From IMG/VR virus record IMGVR_UViG_3300042922_000826, positions 1 to 42,274 of that record: a DNA stretch of 42,274 bases; one strand, 5' to 3'. The translations under genes and the position numbers were made by a program. Position 1 is the stretch's first letter, and every line of letters starts with the position of its first letter. The notes beneath the pieces are model-generated. The model was not told the DNA's origin, made no database searches, and worked only from the letters and a program-made list of their open reading frames with translations. This document shows, in pieces, positions 31,822 to 38,287 of this stretch. This DNA comes from a virus.

Positions 31822-31873
31822 GCCTAATTGCTTGGGGTCTCACTCGCCCGCCGTGTCACCGGCGGGTTTTTCT
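31818..31873 (+). ncRNA. Candidate small antisense RNA
   Basis: From the promoter at 31783-31811 transcription would start near 31818 and end at the terminator 31847-31871, giving about 50-55 nt. There is no ORF in it. Its 3' half is antisense to the end of the 124-aa gene and its 5' half lies opposite the leader of the 465-aa gene, so it could pair with the minus-strand transcript or act in trans. Based only on promoter, terminator and lack of ORF. Confidence 0.4.
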
Positions 31874-32214
31874 TCGTCCAGCTGGGCCAGTTCGTCGCGC
31901 TTGCGCTCCAGCCAGGCCGTCCGGTCCTTGACGGCATCGTTGCGGTAGATGCGAACGTTGGAGCTGTCGCCCCGGGGTATGGGAATCGGGCCGCGCCCCA
32001 GGTGCTGCGCACGGGCGCTCGCGACGATGGTGCCGACCAGTTCCGGCTCGAGGCCGCCGAAGGTGCCGTTCCGCTCGAGCACCTTGCCGGTGGTTAGGTC
32101 GATGCTCAGCTTGGCGCCCGAGTCGTCCGACTGTACGGTGATGTAACCGCGCGGGTCGGAGGTGCTGAACAGGCCCCGGCTCATGCCCGGCGGCCAAATG
32201 CTCTCGGCGCTCAT
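31840..32214 (-). CDS. Hypothetical early protein
   Basis: 124 aa. It has GYITVQSDDSGAKLSIDLTTG and a C-terminal charged helix LERKRDELAQLDEEKPAG. The ATG overlaps the upstream stop (ATGA). No family recognised. Located just upstream of the 465-aa gene, with the plus-strand terminator lying over its end. Confidence 0.6.
   Translation of the reverse strand: MSAESIWPPGMSRGLFSTSDPRGYITVQSDDSGAKLSIDLTTGKVLERNGTFGGLEPELVGTIVASARAQHLGRGPIPIPRGDSSNVRIYRNDAVKDRTAWLERKRDELAQLDEEKPAGDTAGE
31847..31871 (+). terminator. Plus-strand terminator of the candidate small RNA
   Basis: Stem CCCGCCG / CGGCGGG with loop TGTCAC, then TTTTTCTT on the plus strand. It overlaps the 3' end of the gene on the opposite strand. 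Confidence 0.65.
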
Positions 32215-32579
32215 CGGCCGACCCGCCGGGGCTCGGAGAACTCGTTGAGGGCCCGCTCAGCCGCCGCCATGCCCTCTCGATTGAGGCCGAAACCGCCGTC
32301 CTTGCGGACTTCTTGCATCCAGCGGCTGTAGAGGTCGCGGTAGGTCTCCACCCGGCGGGTGTCCAGCCGCGCCCGGGGTGTGTGCCGGCCATCGCCCGTG
32401 GCGACCAACTCGATCTCGATCGCCGCGTCGCGACGAAGGAACAAGATGTCCGAGCCGTTGAAGCCGGGAAGGTCGACCCAGGCTCCGCTGGCGGCGCGAA
32501 TCGCCTCAACCGCCTCAGAGCGACGAGAGCGGGTGGCGGCCGAGCGCCAGCCTGGGGCCTTTGCAGTCTGCTTCGTCAT
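32211..32579 (-). CDS. Hypothetical early protein
   Basis: 122 aa from the ATG at 32579. Basic N-terminus, then WVDLPGFNGSDILFLRRDAAIEIELVATG, a beta-rich segment, then a helical C-terminus with ETYRDLYSRWMQEV. Its start is joined to the upstream stop and its stop to the next start, so translation is likely coupled. No family recognised. Confidence 0.6.
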   Translation of the reverse strand: MTKQTAKAPGWRSAATRSRRSEAVEAIRAASGAWVDLPGFNGSDILFLRRDAAIEIELVATGDGRHTPRARLDTRRVETYRDLYSRWMQEVRKDGGFGLNREGMAAAERALNEFSEPRRVGR

Positions 32580-32887
32580 GCCGCTTCCTCCATCAGGGGT
32601 AGGCGCTGCGCTTCGATGAAGCGGGCGCGAAGGTCGCTCAGCAGCTCCCAATCCTCCCGGATGCGCCGGCGGACGGAAGCGGTGCGGGTGGTCTCCTGCT
32701 TGCGCAGAATCCAGCGGTGCCAGGCGATGCGCCGGAGCAGCCGGCCACGCTCGGTGGGGAACTCGGCCACGATCGCCGGCACCAGGCGGCGGGTCTGGCA
32801 GAAGGTGCAGTGCAGTAAGCGGCGATCGCCGTGAGGCAGAGCGTGCACCTCGCCACTGCAGAAGGCGCAGGTCAGACTACGCGCCAT
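32576..32887 (-). CDS. Zinc-ribbon early protein
   Basis: 103 aa from the ATG at 32887. The N-terminus MARSLTCAFCSGEV followed by HCTFCQTRRLV gives a C-x2-C...C-x2-C zinc ribbon. The rest is a long basic/acidic helix (RRIAWHRWILRKQETTRTAS, then a DLRARFIEAQR part). Zinc binding and DNA or RNA contact are likely; the role is unknown. It overlaps the upstream gene end by 11 bases. Confidence 0.65.
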   Translation of the reverse strand: MARSLTCAFCSGEVHALPHGDRRLLHCTFCQTRRLVPAIVAEFPTERGRLLRRIAWHRWILRKQETTRTASVRRRIREDWELLSDLRARFIEAQRLPLMEEAA

Positions 32888-33215
32888 GGGGACCTGGCCG
32901 CCAGCTGCGCTCGCGGCGCTTGAAGTCGGTGATGGCACTGCGCTCCTTGTGGCGGTTCTCGTCCTGCTTCTCCAACTCGGCGAGCCGGGGGATGATCTCG
33001 GCGAGCGCCTCGTCCAGGAGCAGGGCAACGGCCGGGTCGGTGTTCTTCTCGGCGATGAGCTCGAGCTTGCGTTTCAGGTTGGTCAGGTGCATCAAAACCT
33101 CGTAGTCCTGTTGAAGGTCATCAAAATTCAAGTCGCGCTCGACGGTGTCGCGTTCCCGCTGCAGCTTGGCTTTCGGCGGCTTCTCCGTGAAGTAGGGGAG
33201 CGGTGCAGTGGTCAA
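32877..33215 (-). CDS. Coiled-coil early protein (TTG start)
   Basis: 112 aa from a TTG with AAAGGAGG placed six bases upstream. It is mainly helical (LTNLKRKLELIAEKNTDPAVALLLDEALAEIIPRLAELEKQ) with a basic end. It is the first gene after a 72-bp gap likely to hold an early promoter. No family recognised. Confidence 0.6.
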   Translation of the reverse strand: MTTAPLPYFTEKPPKAKLQRERDTVERDLNFDDLQQDYEVLMHLTNLKRKLELIAEKNTDPAVALLLDEALAEIIPRLAELEKQDENRHKERSAITDFKRRERSWRPGPHGA

Positions 33216-33287
33216 TGGGGCCTCCTTTCGTCTTAACCTTTTCTTAGGGTGTAACTTTAACCAGGCAATCAGGGGTTAGAGTGGTCG

Positions 33288-33539
33288 CTATGAAGAAGCG
33301 AACTTCCCGCCTTCGCGGGCCACCAGGGCGATCGCCCGCCGTCCCAGCCGTTTCAGATGCCCCTCTTGCTCGAGGCGCTGAATGTGCCTGGTTGCCGTGA
33401 AACTGGACTTGAAGCCGAGGGCGGTACCGACGTCTCGCACGGAGGGCACGACATTCCGGGTTTGGATTTGCTCGGTGATGTAGGCCAGGACGGCCGCGCG
33501 GTTCTTCGCGCCGAGCTCGCGCTTCGGGTTGCGCTTCAT
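33288..33539 (-). CDS. LexA-type winged-helix protein lacking the protease domain
   Basis: 83 aa from the ATG at 33539, overlapping the upstream stop (ATGA). The segment AVLAYITEQIQTRNVVPSVRDVGTALGFKSSFTATRHIQRLEQEGHLKR follows the LexA N-terminal winged helix (L..I......G.pPS.reI....Gf.S......hl..Le..G.i.r). There is no C-terminal self-cleavage domain; the protein ends after REGGKFASS. It could bind GAAC-N4-GTTC boxes of this phage constitutively. The binding target is inferred. Confidence 0.72.
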   Translation of the reverse strand: MKRNPKRELGAKNRAAVLAYITEQIQTRNVVPSVRDVGTALGFKSSFTATRHIQRLEQEGHLKRLGRRAIALVAREGGKFASS

Positions 33540-33676
33540 CCGGGCTTCTTCACCTTGGCCGGGGGCTCCGGCATGGCGTCGGCCCGGTCGAAAACCTGGA
33601 ACAGCGCGTCCCAGTCCAGTTGGCGGCGCTCCCCATCGAAGGGGCGCAACGCCGGTGGGGTGCTGGTCTTGTCCAT
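33536..33676 (-). CDS. Small early protein
   Basis: 46 aa, MDKTSTPPALRPFDGERR then QLDWDALFQVFDRADAMPEPP and a Lys-rich end. AAGGAG lies seven bases upstream of the ATG. It is coupled to the LexA-like gene through an ATGA overlap. It was identified from its ribosome site, codon use and gene packing. Function unknown. Confidence 0.6.
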   Translation of the reverse strand: MDKTSTPPALRPFDGERRQLDWDALFQVFDRADAMPEPPAKVKKPG

Positions 33677-33717
33677 GTGCGTCTCCTTTCTCCCGTCCGC
33701 CACGCGGCGGACGTAAA

Positions 33718-33776
33718 CGAGCGCCCCGGAATCGAACCGGGCACAGCACAGCTGGGCGGCACCTGCCGCGCGCTCA
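33718..33776 (-). other. tRNA-like remnant (acceptor and T-arm)
   Basis: On the minus strand a complete T-arm (CCCGG-TTCGATT-CCGGG) is followed by an acceptor 3' half GCGCTCG that pairs with TGAGCGC about 59 bases upstream. Between lie only 28 bases, too few for full D and anticodon arms, and no anticodon loop is evident. It could be a decayed tRNA or a tRNA-mimic. It is inside the 226-bp gap before the Cro-like gene. Confidence 0.4.
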
Positions 33777-33902
33777 AGGTTGCTGTTGTGGGCGCCGTCG
33801 CGCCGGGCTGAGAAAGTGCGGGTTGATTGCCCTCCGGCACGGCTGCCGGGCTTCGCTCGAGGCGGTCAGACCTCTCGGGGCGTGGTGTGTTGAGTCGGCG
33901 GG

Positions 33903-34127
33903 CTAAACCGCCTCGCTTACACTATCGTGTAAATTGTTGTCAAAAAAAATGGAGGGTGGGACGCCGAGCGCCTTCGCGATCTTCTCGAGGTTCCTCGTTG
34001 TAGGGTTACCACGAGGACCCAAGATATTAGAAATCGCAGACGTCGCCAGGCCAGTCCTTGCCGACAATTCAGCGATGGTCACCTTCCGGCGAGCCATCTC
34101 GGCTCGGATAGAAGAGGGCTGGAACAT
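33903..34127 (-). CDS. Cro-like XRE repressor
   Basis: 74 aa (a GTG three codons upstream is possible). The HTH runs through RRKVTIAELSARTGLATSAISNILG, followed by the typical NPTTRNLEKIAKALGVPPSIFF of XRE proteins. It is the first minus-strand gene, facing the plus-strand repressor across a block of operators, which is the layout of a Cro gene. Its own 3' end contains one operator copy (33917-33932). Confidence 0.85.
   Translation of the reverse strand: MFQPSSIRAEMARRKVTIAELSARTGLATSAISNILGPRGNPTTRNLEKIAKALGVPPSIFFDNNLHDSVSEAV
33917..33932. promoter_or_regulatory. Immunity operator O1 inside the Cro-like gene
   Basis: TTACACTATCGTGTAA, a near-perfect palindrome of the TTACAC-N4-GTGTAA type, in the last codons of the Cro-like gene. 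Confidence 0.6.
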
Positions 34128-34148
34128 TCCTGTCACCGTCCTTTCGTC

Positions 34149-34240
34149 TTACACAATAGTATAAAAGACCTTCCCTGTCAACACTATTGTGTAAATTTCT
34201 TACACCACACTGTAAGAGCGCGTTGCTACTATAGTGTAGA
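34149..34240. promoter_or_regulatory. Immunity operator block (four sites)
   Basis: Related palindromes at 34149-34164 (TTACACAATAGTATAA), 34179-34194 (CAACACTATTGTGTAA), 34200-34215 (TTACACCACACTGTAA) and 34225-34240 (GCTACTATAGTGTAGA), spaced 30, 21 and 25 bp apart. They lie between the divergent repressor genes, as in lambda-like switches. Confidence 0.7.
34153..34181 (-). promoter_or_regulatory. Early lytic promoter for the Cro-like gene
   Basis: Minus strand: TTGACA (34176-34181), 17-bp spacer, TATTGT (34153-34158). The -10 lies in the operator at 34149-34164 and the -35 next to that at 34179-34194, so repressor binding would block it. Confidence 0.7.
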
Positions 34241-34267
34241 AAGGTTGCTTGCTGAGAGGTGCTGTAC

Positions 34268-34759
34268 GTGGTTGAGAGCCTGGGCGAATTTGCTTCCCGT
34301 AAGAGGGGCGCTCGCTCGCGCCAAGATGTATGTGACCAGGCGAAGAGAAAGGGCTATGACATCAGTCAGGCCTATATCCAGAAGATCGAGACAGGAGAAA
34401 CCAAGAGCCCCTCGCTGGATAAGCTCGACGCGCTGGCCGCCGGCCTAGGGGTCGATCCTGATTACCTGGTGGCCCTGGCGCGCGGGAAAGACCCTGAGGC
34501 TGTCGCGCCTGAATCTGGGTCAGCACTCGCCTACCTTGATGAGCTCGCCGACCTCGCTCACCCTCCCTCGCTCGAAGAGCGCCGCATCATCAAGGAGGCA
34601 GAATCGTTGAGCCTCTTCATCGGCATGTTCACCGAGCCTGGCTTCTGGTCGATGGCACCCGAGACCCGCCGCCGCTTTTTCCGAGACGTAGAGGGCGCCA
34701 TCGACGAGGCGCGCGACATGTACCGCCGCATGGGCAAGGAGCTGCCGAATGGATCTTGA
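34268..34759 (+). CDS. CI-like XRE repressor
   Basis: 163 aa from the GTG at 34268 (GAGAGG eight bases upstream); an earlier GTG at 34259 is in frame but less well placed. The N-terminal HTH is RKRGARSRQDVCDQAKRKGYDISQAYIQKIETGETKSPSLDKLDALAAGLGVDPDYL. The C-terminal part is acidic/helical, with no LexA-type peptidase residues. Downstream genes on the same strand are the lysogeny functions, so it is probably the prophage repressor. Because it lacks a cleavage domain, its removal may depend on a partner such as the ImmA-like product that follows. Confidence 0.8.
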   Translation: MVESLGEFASRKRGARSRQDVCDQAKRKGYDISQAYIQKIETGETKSPSLDKLDALAAGLGVDPDYLVALARGKDPEAVAPESGSALAYLDELADLAHPPSLEERRIIKEAESLSLFIGMFTEPGFWSMAPETRRRFFRDVEGAIDEARDMYRRMGKELPNGS

Positions 34760-35228
34760 TGAGATCTTCGCGCCCGAGGTGGAGCGGTACAGTATCACCA
34801 TCCTCGACCGCCAGCCGATCGCCAACGCCTCGTTCGTGTACGCCTATCCGTGGGGCGAGTTCCGGCTCAAGATTCGGGGCGACCTTTATGGTCCGGCCCG
34901 CCTCGAGGCCGCGGCCGTCCAGGTGGGGCGCATCGCCCTGGGGCACGACTTCAAGCGCTCCGGATGGAAAGACGAGCGCCGGAATCGCCGGGAGTGGCTG
35001 GAAGCGCAGCAATGGGCGGCCCGTCGACTGATACCGTGGCGGATGCTGAGTTGGGCCTTCCGTGAGCAGTGGGAGCCGTGGGAGTTGGCCGAGACCGCCG
35101 GTGTGACCGAGTGGCTGGCTTGGCTCGCGTGGAAGGACTGGAAGGAGAAACGAGGTGGCCTCGTGACGCTTCCGCCCCGAGTGAACGCGCCGGCCTGGGC
35201 CGAACCGCAGGACTCGCTTTTTTTGTAG
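34749..35228 (+). CDS. ImmA/IrrE-like protein that lost its zinc site
   Basis: 159 aa, overlapping the repressor by 11 bases. The region VQVGRIALGHDF matches the HELGHIALGHD zinc-protease segment, but H-E-x-G-H has become V-Q-V-G-R (about residues 57-61). The following helix with AQQWAARRLIPWRML corresponds to the EREANxFAaeLLmP segment, and ELAETAGVTEWLAWLAW to the usual C-terminal helix. So it has the fold pattern but no HExxH. ImmA normally cleaves the repressor encoded next to it; here it probably acts as a non-catalytic partner. Assignment is by pattern, not by search. Confidence 0.55.
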   Translation: MDLDEIFAPEVERYSITILDRQPIANASFVYAYPWGEFRLKIRGDLYGPARLEAAAVQVGRIALGHDFKRSGWKDERRNRREWLEAQQWAARRLIPWRMLSWAFREQWEPWELAETAGVTEWLAWLAWKDWKEKRGGLVTLPPRVNAPAWAEPQDSLFL

Positions 35229-35259
35229 TTGTTATGTTGACAGAAAGGTAAGATTCTAG

Positions 35260-35925
35260 ATGTTCAAGCAAACACTCCTCGGGCTGGTTGCCGGCGCGAT
35301 GCTTCTGGCGTCGTCGGGTTGCTATGTGGCTTCGACCCACTACGACATGGGTTTGGCCGAGGTCGAGCGTCCGGCGAAGGCTAAGCAGCGCTTCGGCGAG
35401 CAGAAGATTGTCCGCGGCGAGGAAGGGGGCGTTCAGAAGTACTTCTTCGAGGATGAGATGGTCAAGATCGCCTGGGTTCCAGGCACAGAGGGAATTTCGT
35501 TCGCTCTCCATAACAAGACCAAGCACTCGATCAAGCTCCTCTGGAATGAAGCGGTGTTCATCGATCCTCAGGGCACGAGCCACAGGGTCATGCACAACGG
35601 TGTGAAGTTCAATGACCGCAACGGCGACCAACCCGCCACCGTCATTCCCCGACTTGGTAACATCAGCGATAACATTGTATCCGTCGACCAGGTTCGCCTT
35701 GCCGGCGAGGCTGGTTGGATAACAGATGACTTCCTGCCTACGCCGATTGCGTTCAGCGAGGTTCAGGCCGAGGAGTTCGCGGCCCAGGTCACTCCGTACA
35801 TCGGCAAAACGTTCCAGGTGCTCCTGCCCCTCCAGATTGAGGATGTGACGAACGAATACATCTTCTCCTTCAAAATCTTGGATGCTCATATTCGCCCCAA
35901 GGTGAAGGCGCAGCGCGCTCAGTAA
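35260..35925 (+). CDS. Probable lipoprotein, lysogenic conversion candidate
   Basis: 221 aa. The N-terminus MFKQTLLGLVAGAMLLASSGC is a signal peptide with a lipobox-like end (SSGC), the Cys at residue 21. The mature part is beta-rich (ISFALHNKTKHSIKLLWNEAVFIDP) with no known domain. Codon use is less GC-rich than the phage average. It is in the lysogeny block and is followed by a terminator. Such phage lipoproteins often exclude other phages or alter the envelope. The host membrane location is inferred. Confidence 0.75.
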   Translation: MFKQTLLGLVAGAMLLASSGCYVASTHYDMGLAEVERPAKAKQRFGEQKIVRGEEGGVQKYFFEDEMVKIAWVPGTEGISFALHNKTKHSIKLLWNEAVFIDPQGTSHRVMHNGVKFNDRNGDQPATVIPRLGNISDNIVSVDQVRLAGEAGWITDDFLPTPIAFSEVQAEEFAAQVTPYIGKTFQVLLPLQIEDVTNEYIFSFKILDAHIRPKVKAQRAQ

Positions 35926-35935
35926 ACCAAGCATC

Positions 35936-35961
35936 AGCCAGGCCTAGCCGCCTGGCTTTTT
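35936..35961 (+). terminator. Terminator after the lipoprotein gene
   Basis: Stem AGCCAGGC / GCCTGGCT with loop CTAGCC, followed by four to five T. It closes the repressor-lipoprotein transcript. Confidence 0.85.
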
Positions 35962-35973
35962 CAGACCCGCAAA

Positions 35974-35989
35974 AGAACATATGTTCGAT
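35974..35989 (+). promoter_or_regulatory. SOS-box-like operator AGAAC-N3-TGTTCGAT
   Basis: AGAACATATGTTCGAT. The core GAACATATGTTC is a perfect 12-bp palindrome and fits the Bacillus LexA/DinR consensus except for one flank. It overlaps a possible -10 (TATGTT) 17 bp after TTTTTC, just ahead of AGGAGG and the integrase operon. Confidence 0.65.
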
Positions 35990-36001
35990 CAGGAGGCAAG
36001 C

Positions 36002-36154
36002 ATGTCCGAACAGCTACAACACCTGGTTCTCATCGAGTTGTTCCGTGAAGCCGAGCGGTTGAGCGGCGCGCACAACAAGACCCGGGCCGCCCAGGCGCGC
36101 CGGCAGGCGAAGGCCCTCGCCCGCCAGGAAGCTCAGCGATGCGCCCAAGCCTGA
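36002..36154 (+). CDS. Small basic protein, first gene of integrase operon
   Basis: 50 aa, MSEQLQHLVLIELFREAERLSG then a very basic tail (AAQARRQAKALARQEAQRCAQA). AGGAGG is placed five bases upstream. It overlaps the next gene by 16 bases. The Arg/Ala/Gln-rich helix suggests nucleic-acid contact, perhaps as a small excision or DNA-binding helper, but no family is recognised. Confidence 0.65.
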   Translation: MSEQLQHLVLIELFREAERLSGAHNKTRAAQARRQAKALARQEAQRCAQA

Positions 36155-36483
36155 TCGCCCCGAAGGCGAAAGTGGTCCCGTTCCTTCGCAAGCTCCTGGC
36201 CGACGGCGAGGCCCTGGCGGCCCAGCGCCCCGCGACGCTGGAAGAGTGCTACGCCCTGAGCGAGGCGGGCACCCAGTGGGTGAACTGGGCCGGCAAGGTG
36301 CTGCGGCGCGCCTTTGATGAACAGCCCTTCTGGCTCCACATGTTCCACAACCCGAAGGACATGCCAGGCTGGCCGGACGGGCCGATTACCCTCGAATTCA
36401 TGGAGACCTACCGCCAGGCCAGTTGGCGGCACAAATTGGAGTTGATGCGGCAAGCGATCGCCGCTGCGGAGGCAAGCCAATGA
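36139..36483 (+). CDS. Hypothetical protein in integrase operon
   Basis: 114 aa. It has PFLRKLLADGEALAAQRPATLEECYALSEAG, then WVNWAGKVLRRAFDEQPFWLHMFHN. It starts inside the upstream gene and its TGA overlaps the integrase ATG (ATGA), so the three genes are likely co-translated. No family recognised. Might modulate integration, by context only. Confidence 0.6.
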   Translation: MRPSLIAPKAKVVPFLRKLLADGEALAAQRPATLEECYALSEAGTQWVNWAGKVLRRAFDEQPFWLHMFHNPKDMPGWPDGPITLEFMETYRQASWRHKLELMRQAIAAAEASQ

Positions 36484-38084
36484 CCGAGCCGAAACGCGCC
36501 GTCGCCTATCTGCGGGTCTCTACCGGCATGCAGGAGCGCGACGGCGTCTCCCTCGAGGCCCAGCTCGACATGGCCCGGCGCTTCTGTGAGTACCGGGGCC
36601 TCGAGATGGTAGGCACCTACACCGACGTGATGAGCGGCAGCGACGATCGCCGGCCGGAGCTGGCGAAGCTTGAGGCGGACCTCGCGCGCAAGGCCTTCGA
36701 CGCTGTGCTCGTCTACAAGGTCGACCGTCTCAGCCGCGACTCGGCCCACTACCATGCCCTGCTGCAGCGCTTCGCCCAGCACGACGTGCGCCTAGCGTCG
36801 CTCACCCAGGACATCGACGCGACCACCAGCTTCGGGAAGTTCGTCATGTCGGTGCTGATCGCCGCGGCCGAGATGGAGGCCGGCCAGACCGGCGATCGCG
36901 TGCGCGACTCCTACCGGCAGCGCGCCGAGATGGGGCGCCCCCTGATGGGCGGCCCGGCGACGATCGGCTACAGGTACGTCCGCCGGCACATCAACGAGGC
37001 GGGCGAGCGCGTGCCCGGCCGCCTCGAGGTCGACGTCACCCGCGCGGCCATGGTGCGCTGGATCTTCGACCGCTTCATCGAGACCCACAACATCTACCAA
37101 GTCGTGGTCGAGGCCGCGGCGCTCGGCTACACCATGCCGTCGGGCCGGCCCTTCAACCGCCAGGGCGTCTACCGCATCTTGCGAAACCCCATCTACCGGG
37201 GCGAGTATGTCGCGCTCAAGACGCGCACCGAGCGAGTCGGGGGCAAGAAGCGCATCGTCAAGCTACCTCGCGACCAGTGGTTCCGGGGCGAGCGCACCAT
37301 GCCGGCTATCGTCGAGGACGAGACTTGGGAGCGCGCGCAGGTGCTCCTGGACGAGAATGCCAAGGAAGCACCCCGCAGGGTGGCCGCGCGCGGCCGCAAC
37401 GCCTGGACCGGCCTGCTGAGGTGCGCCGGCTGCGGCAGCACCCTCGTGCGCGACTCTAGCCCCGGGAACGTCGGCAAGAAGGGCGTGAGGCTCTACAGCT
37501 ACATCTGCCACCGGCCGCGCGCCTACGGCCACGACAGCTGCCCCGCGATCGCCCGCGTGTCAGAGGCCTTCCTCGACAAGCGAGCCTGGCCGGCGATCGC
37601 CGCCGCGCTTGACCCCATCGTCACCGCCAAGCGCTCGACCGCCAGCCGGAAGCCGGGCCGGCCGGTGCGCGCGCGCAACGTCGACCAGGAGCTCGCGGCG
37701 CTGCGCGCGAAGCTCGCCCGGGTGCAGGCGGCGTTTGAAGATGGCGACTACGGCGAGGACCTCGCCACGGCCCGGCGCATCAAGCGCGAGAAGCAGGCCG
37801 AGATCAAGGCCGCGATGGAGGCCATCCAGGCGGCCAGCAAGGGGCCCGTCGGGGCGCCCGAACCGCCCAGGGTTGCCGGAGGCCTCATGGCCTACTGGGA
37901 GCGATTGGAGAGCGAGCCCGGCGCCAGGGGGCAGATGCTCCGGGAGCTGGTGCACGGCATCGAGGTCCGCAAGGGTTTCATCCGGGTAAAATTCGCCGAG
38001 ACCAACCACCCCGACTGGCCCGACGAGATCGAGCTACCGATCACGGTGATGAATTCTCGACATGCTCGAAACCGTGATCTATAG
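36480..38084 (+). CDS. int: Large serine integrase
   Basis: 534 aa from the ATG at 36480. Resolvase domain about 1-145: AVAYLRVSTGMQERDGVSLEAQ with the catalytic Ser14 and DRLSRDSAHY. It is followed by a recombinase domain (IFDRFIETHNIYQVV, RILRNPIYRGEYV), a zinc ribbon near 315-350 (RCAGCGSTL...YICHRPRAYGHDSCPA) and a C-terminal coiled coil (ELAALRAKLARVQAAFEDGDY). It would integrate phage DNA at attB without host cofactors; reversal needs a directionality factor. It is in an operon with the SOS-like motif, which could tie excision or integration to DNA damage. A candidate attP lies downstream. Confidence 0.93.
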   Translation: MTEPKRAVAYLRVSTGMQERDGVSLEAQLDMARRFCEYRGLEMVGTYTDVMSGSDDRRPELAKLEADLARKAFDAVLVYKVDRLSRDSAHYHALLQRFAQHDVRLASLTQDIDATTSFGKFVMSVLIAAAEMEAGQTGDRVRDSYRQRAEMGRPLMGGPATIGYRYVRRHINEAGERVPGRLEVDVTRAAMVRWIFDRFIETHNIYQVVVEAAALGYTMPSGRPFNRQGVYRILRNPIYRGEYVALKTRTERVGGKKRIVKLPRDQWFRGERTMPAIVEDETWERAQVLLDENAKEAPRRVAARGRNAWTGLLRCAGCGSTLVRDSSPGNVGKKGVRLYSYICHRPRAYGHDSCPAIARVSEAFLDKRAWPAIAAALDPIVTAKRSTASRKPGRPVRARNVDQELAALRAKLARVQAAFEDGDYGEDLATARRIKREKQAEIKAAMEAIQAASKGPVGAPEPPRVAGGLMAYWERLESEPGARGQMLRELVHGIEVRKGFIRVKFAETNHPDWPDEIELPITVMNSRHARNRDL

Positions 38085-38119
38085 TGGAGTTGCGGGCGCG
38101 CGCCTACCGCTGGTTTTAA

Positions 38120-38161
38120 TTTTATAGTGGGACCTGTACCAGTACAAATCCAGCGTTAAGC
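38120..38161. promoter_or_regulatory. Candidate attP for the serine integrase
   Basis: An imperfect dyad centred on CA at 38140-38141, with perfect inner arms TGTAC/GTACA. About 12 of 20 positions on each side match. It starts 36 bp after the integrase stop, the usual place for attP of large serine integrases. The crossover dinucleotide would be the central pair if so. Confidence 0.45.
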
Positions 38162-38197
38162 CGCCGCGCTACAACCCAGCAGGCACGGGCAATTGAA

Positions 38198-38234
38198 GCA
38201 AAACCCCCGCTCCAAGTTGGAGCGGGGGTTTTGC
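38198..38234. terminator. Bidirectional terminator after the integrase module
   Basis: An 18-bp perfect inverted repeat (38198-38215 and 38217-38234) with a stem centre CCCCCGCTCC / GGAGCGGGGG and T/A runs on both flanks. The stem core is the same as in the terminator at 40832-40860. Confidence 0.85.
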
Positions 38235-38237
38235 TAT

Positions 38238-38281
38238 ATAGGCTATAGCCTATTGACTCCATAGGCCATAGCCTATATAAT
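38238..38281 (+). promoter_or_regulatory. hicA promoter with twin palindromic operators
   Basis: -35 TTGACT (38253-38258), exactly 17 bp, -10 TATAAT (38276-38281). Palindrome ATAGGCTATAGCCTAT (38238-38253, perfect) precedes the -35, and ATAGGCCATAGCCTAT (38261-38276, one mismatch) fills the spacer. They are probable HicB operator sites. Confidence 0.85.
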
Positions 38282-38287
38282 ACTCAT

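Noticed and set aside
21771-33262. GGTTAA/TTAACC motifs shared by early intergenic gaps (21.8, 23.2, 33.2 kb) as a common operator
   Set aside because: The similarity is short and the spacing varies; it could not be separated from chance by eye.
33718-33776. Functional tRNA gene
   Set aside because: Only 28 bases lie between acceptor and T-arm, so the D and anticodon arms cannot both form.
36423-36480. Longer start for the serine integrase
   Set aside because: The ATG at 36480 overlaps the upstream stop and starts right before the resolvase motif; the extension overlaps the upstream gene.
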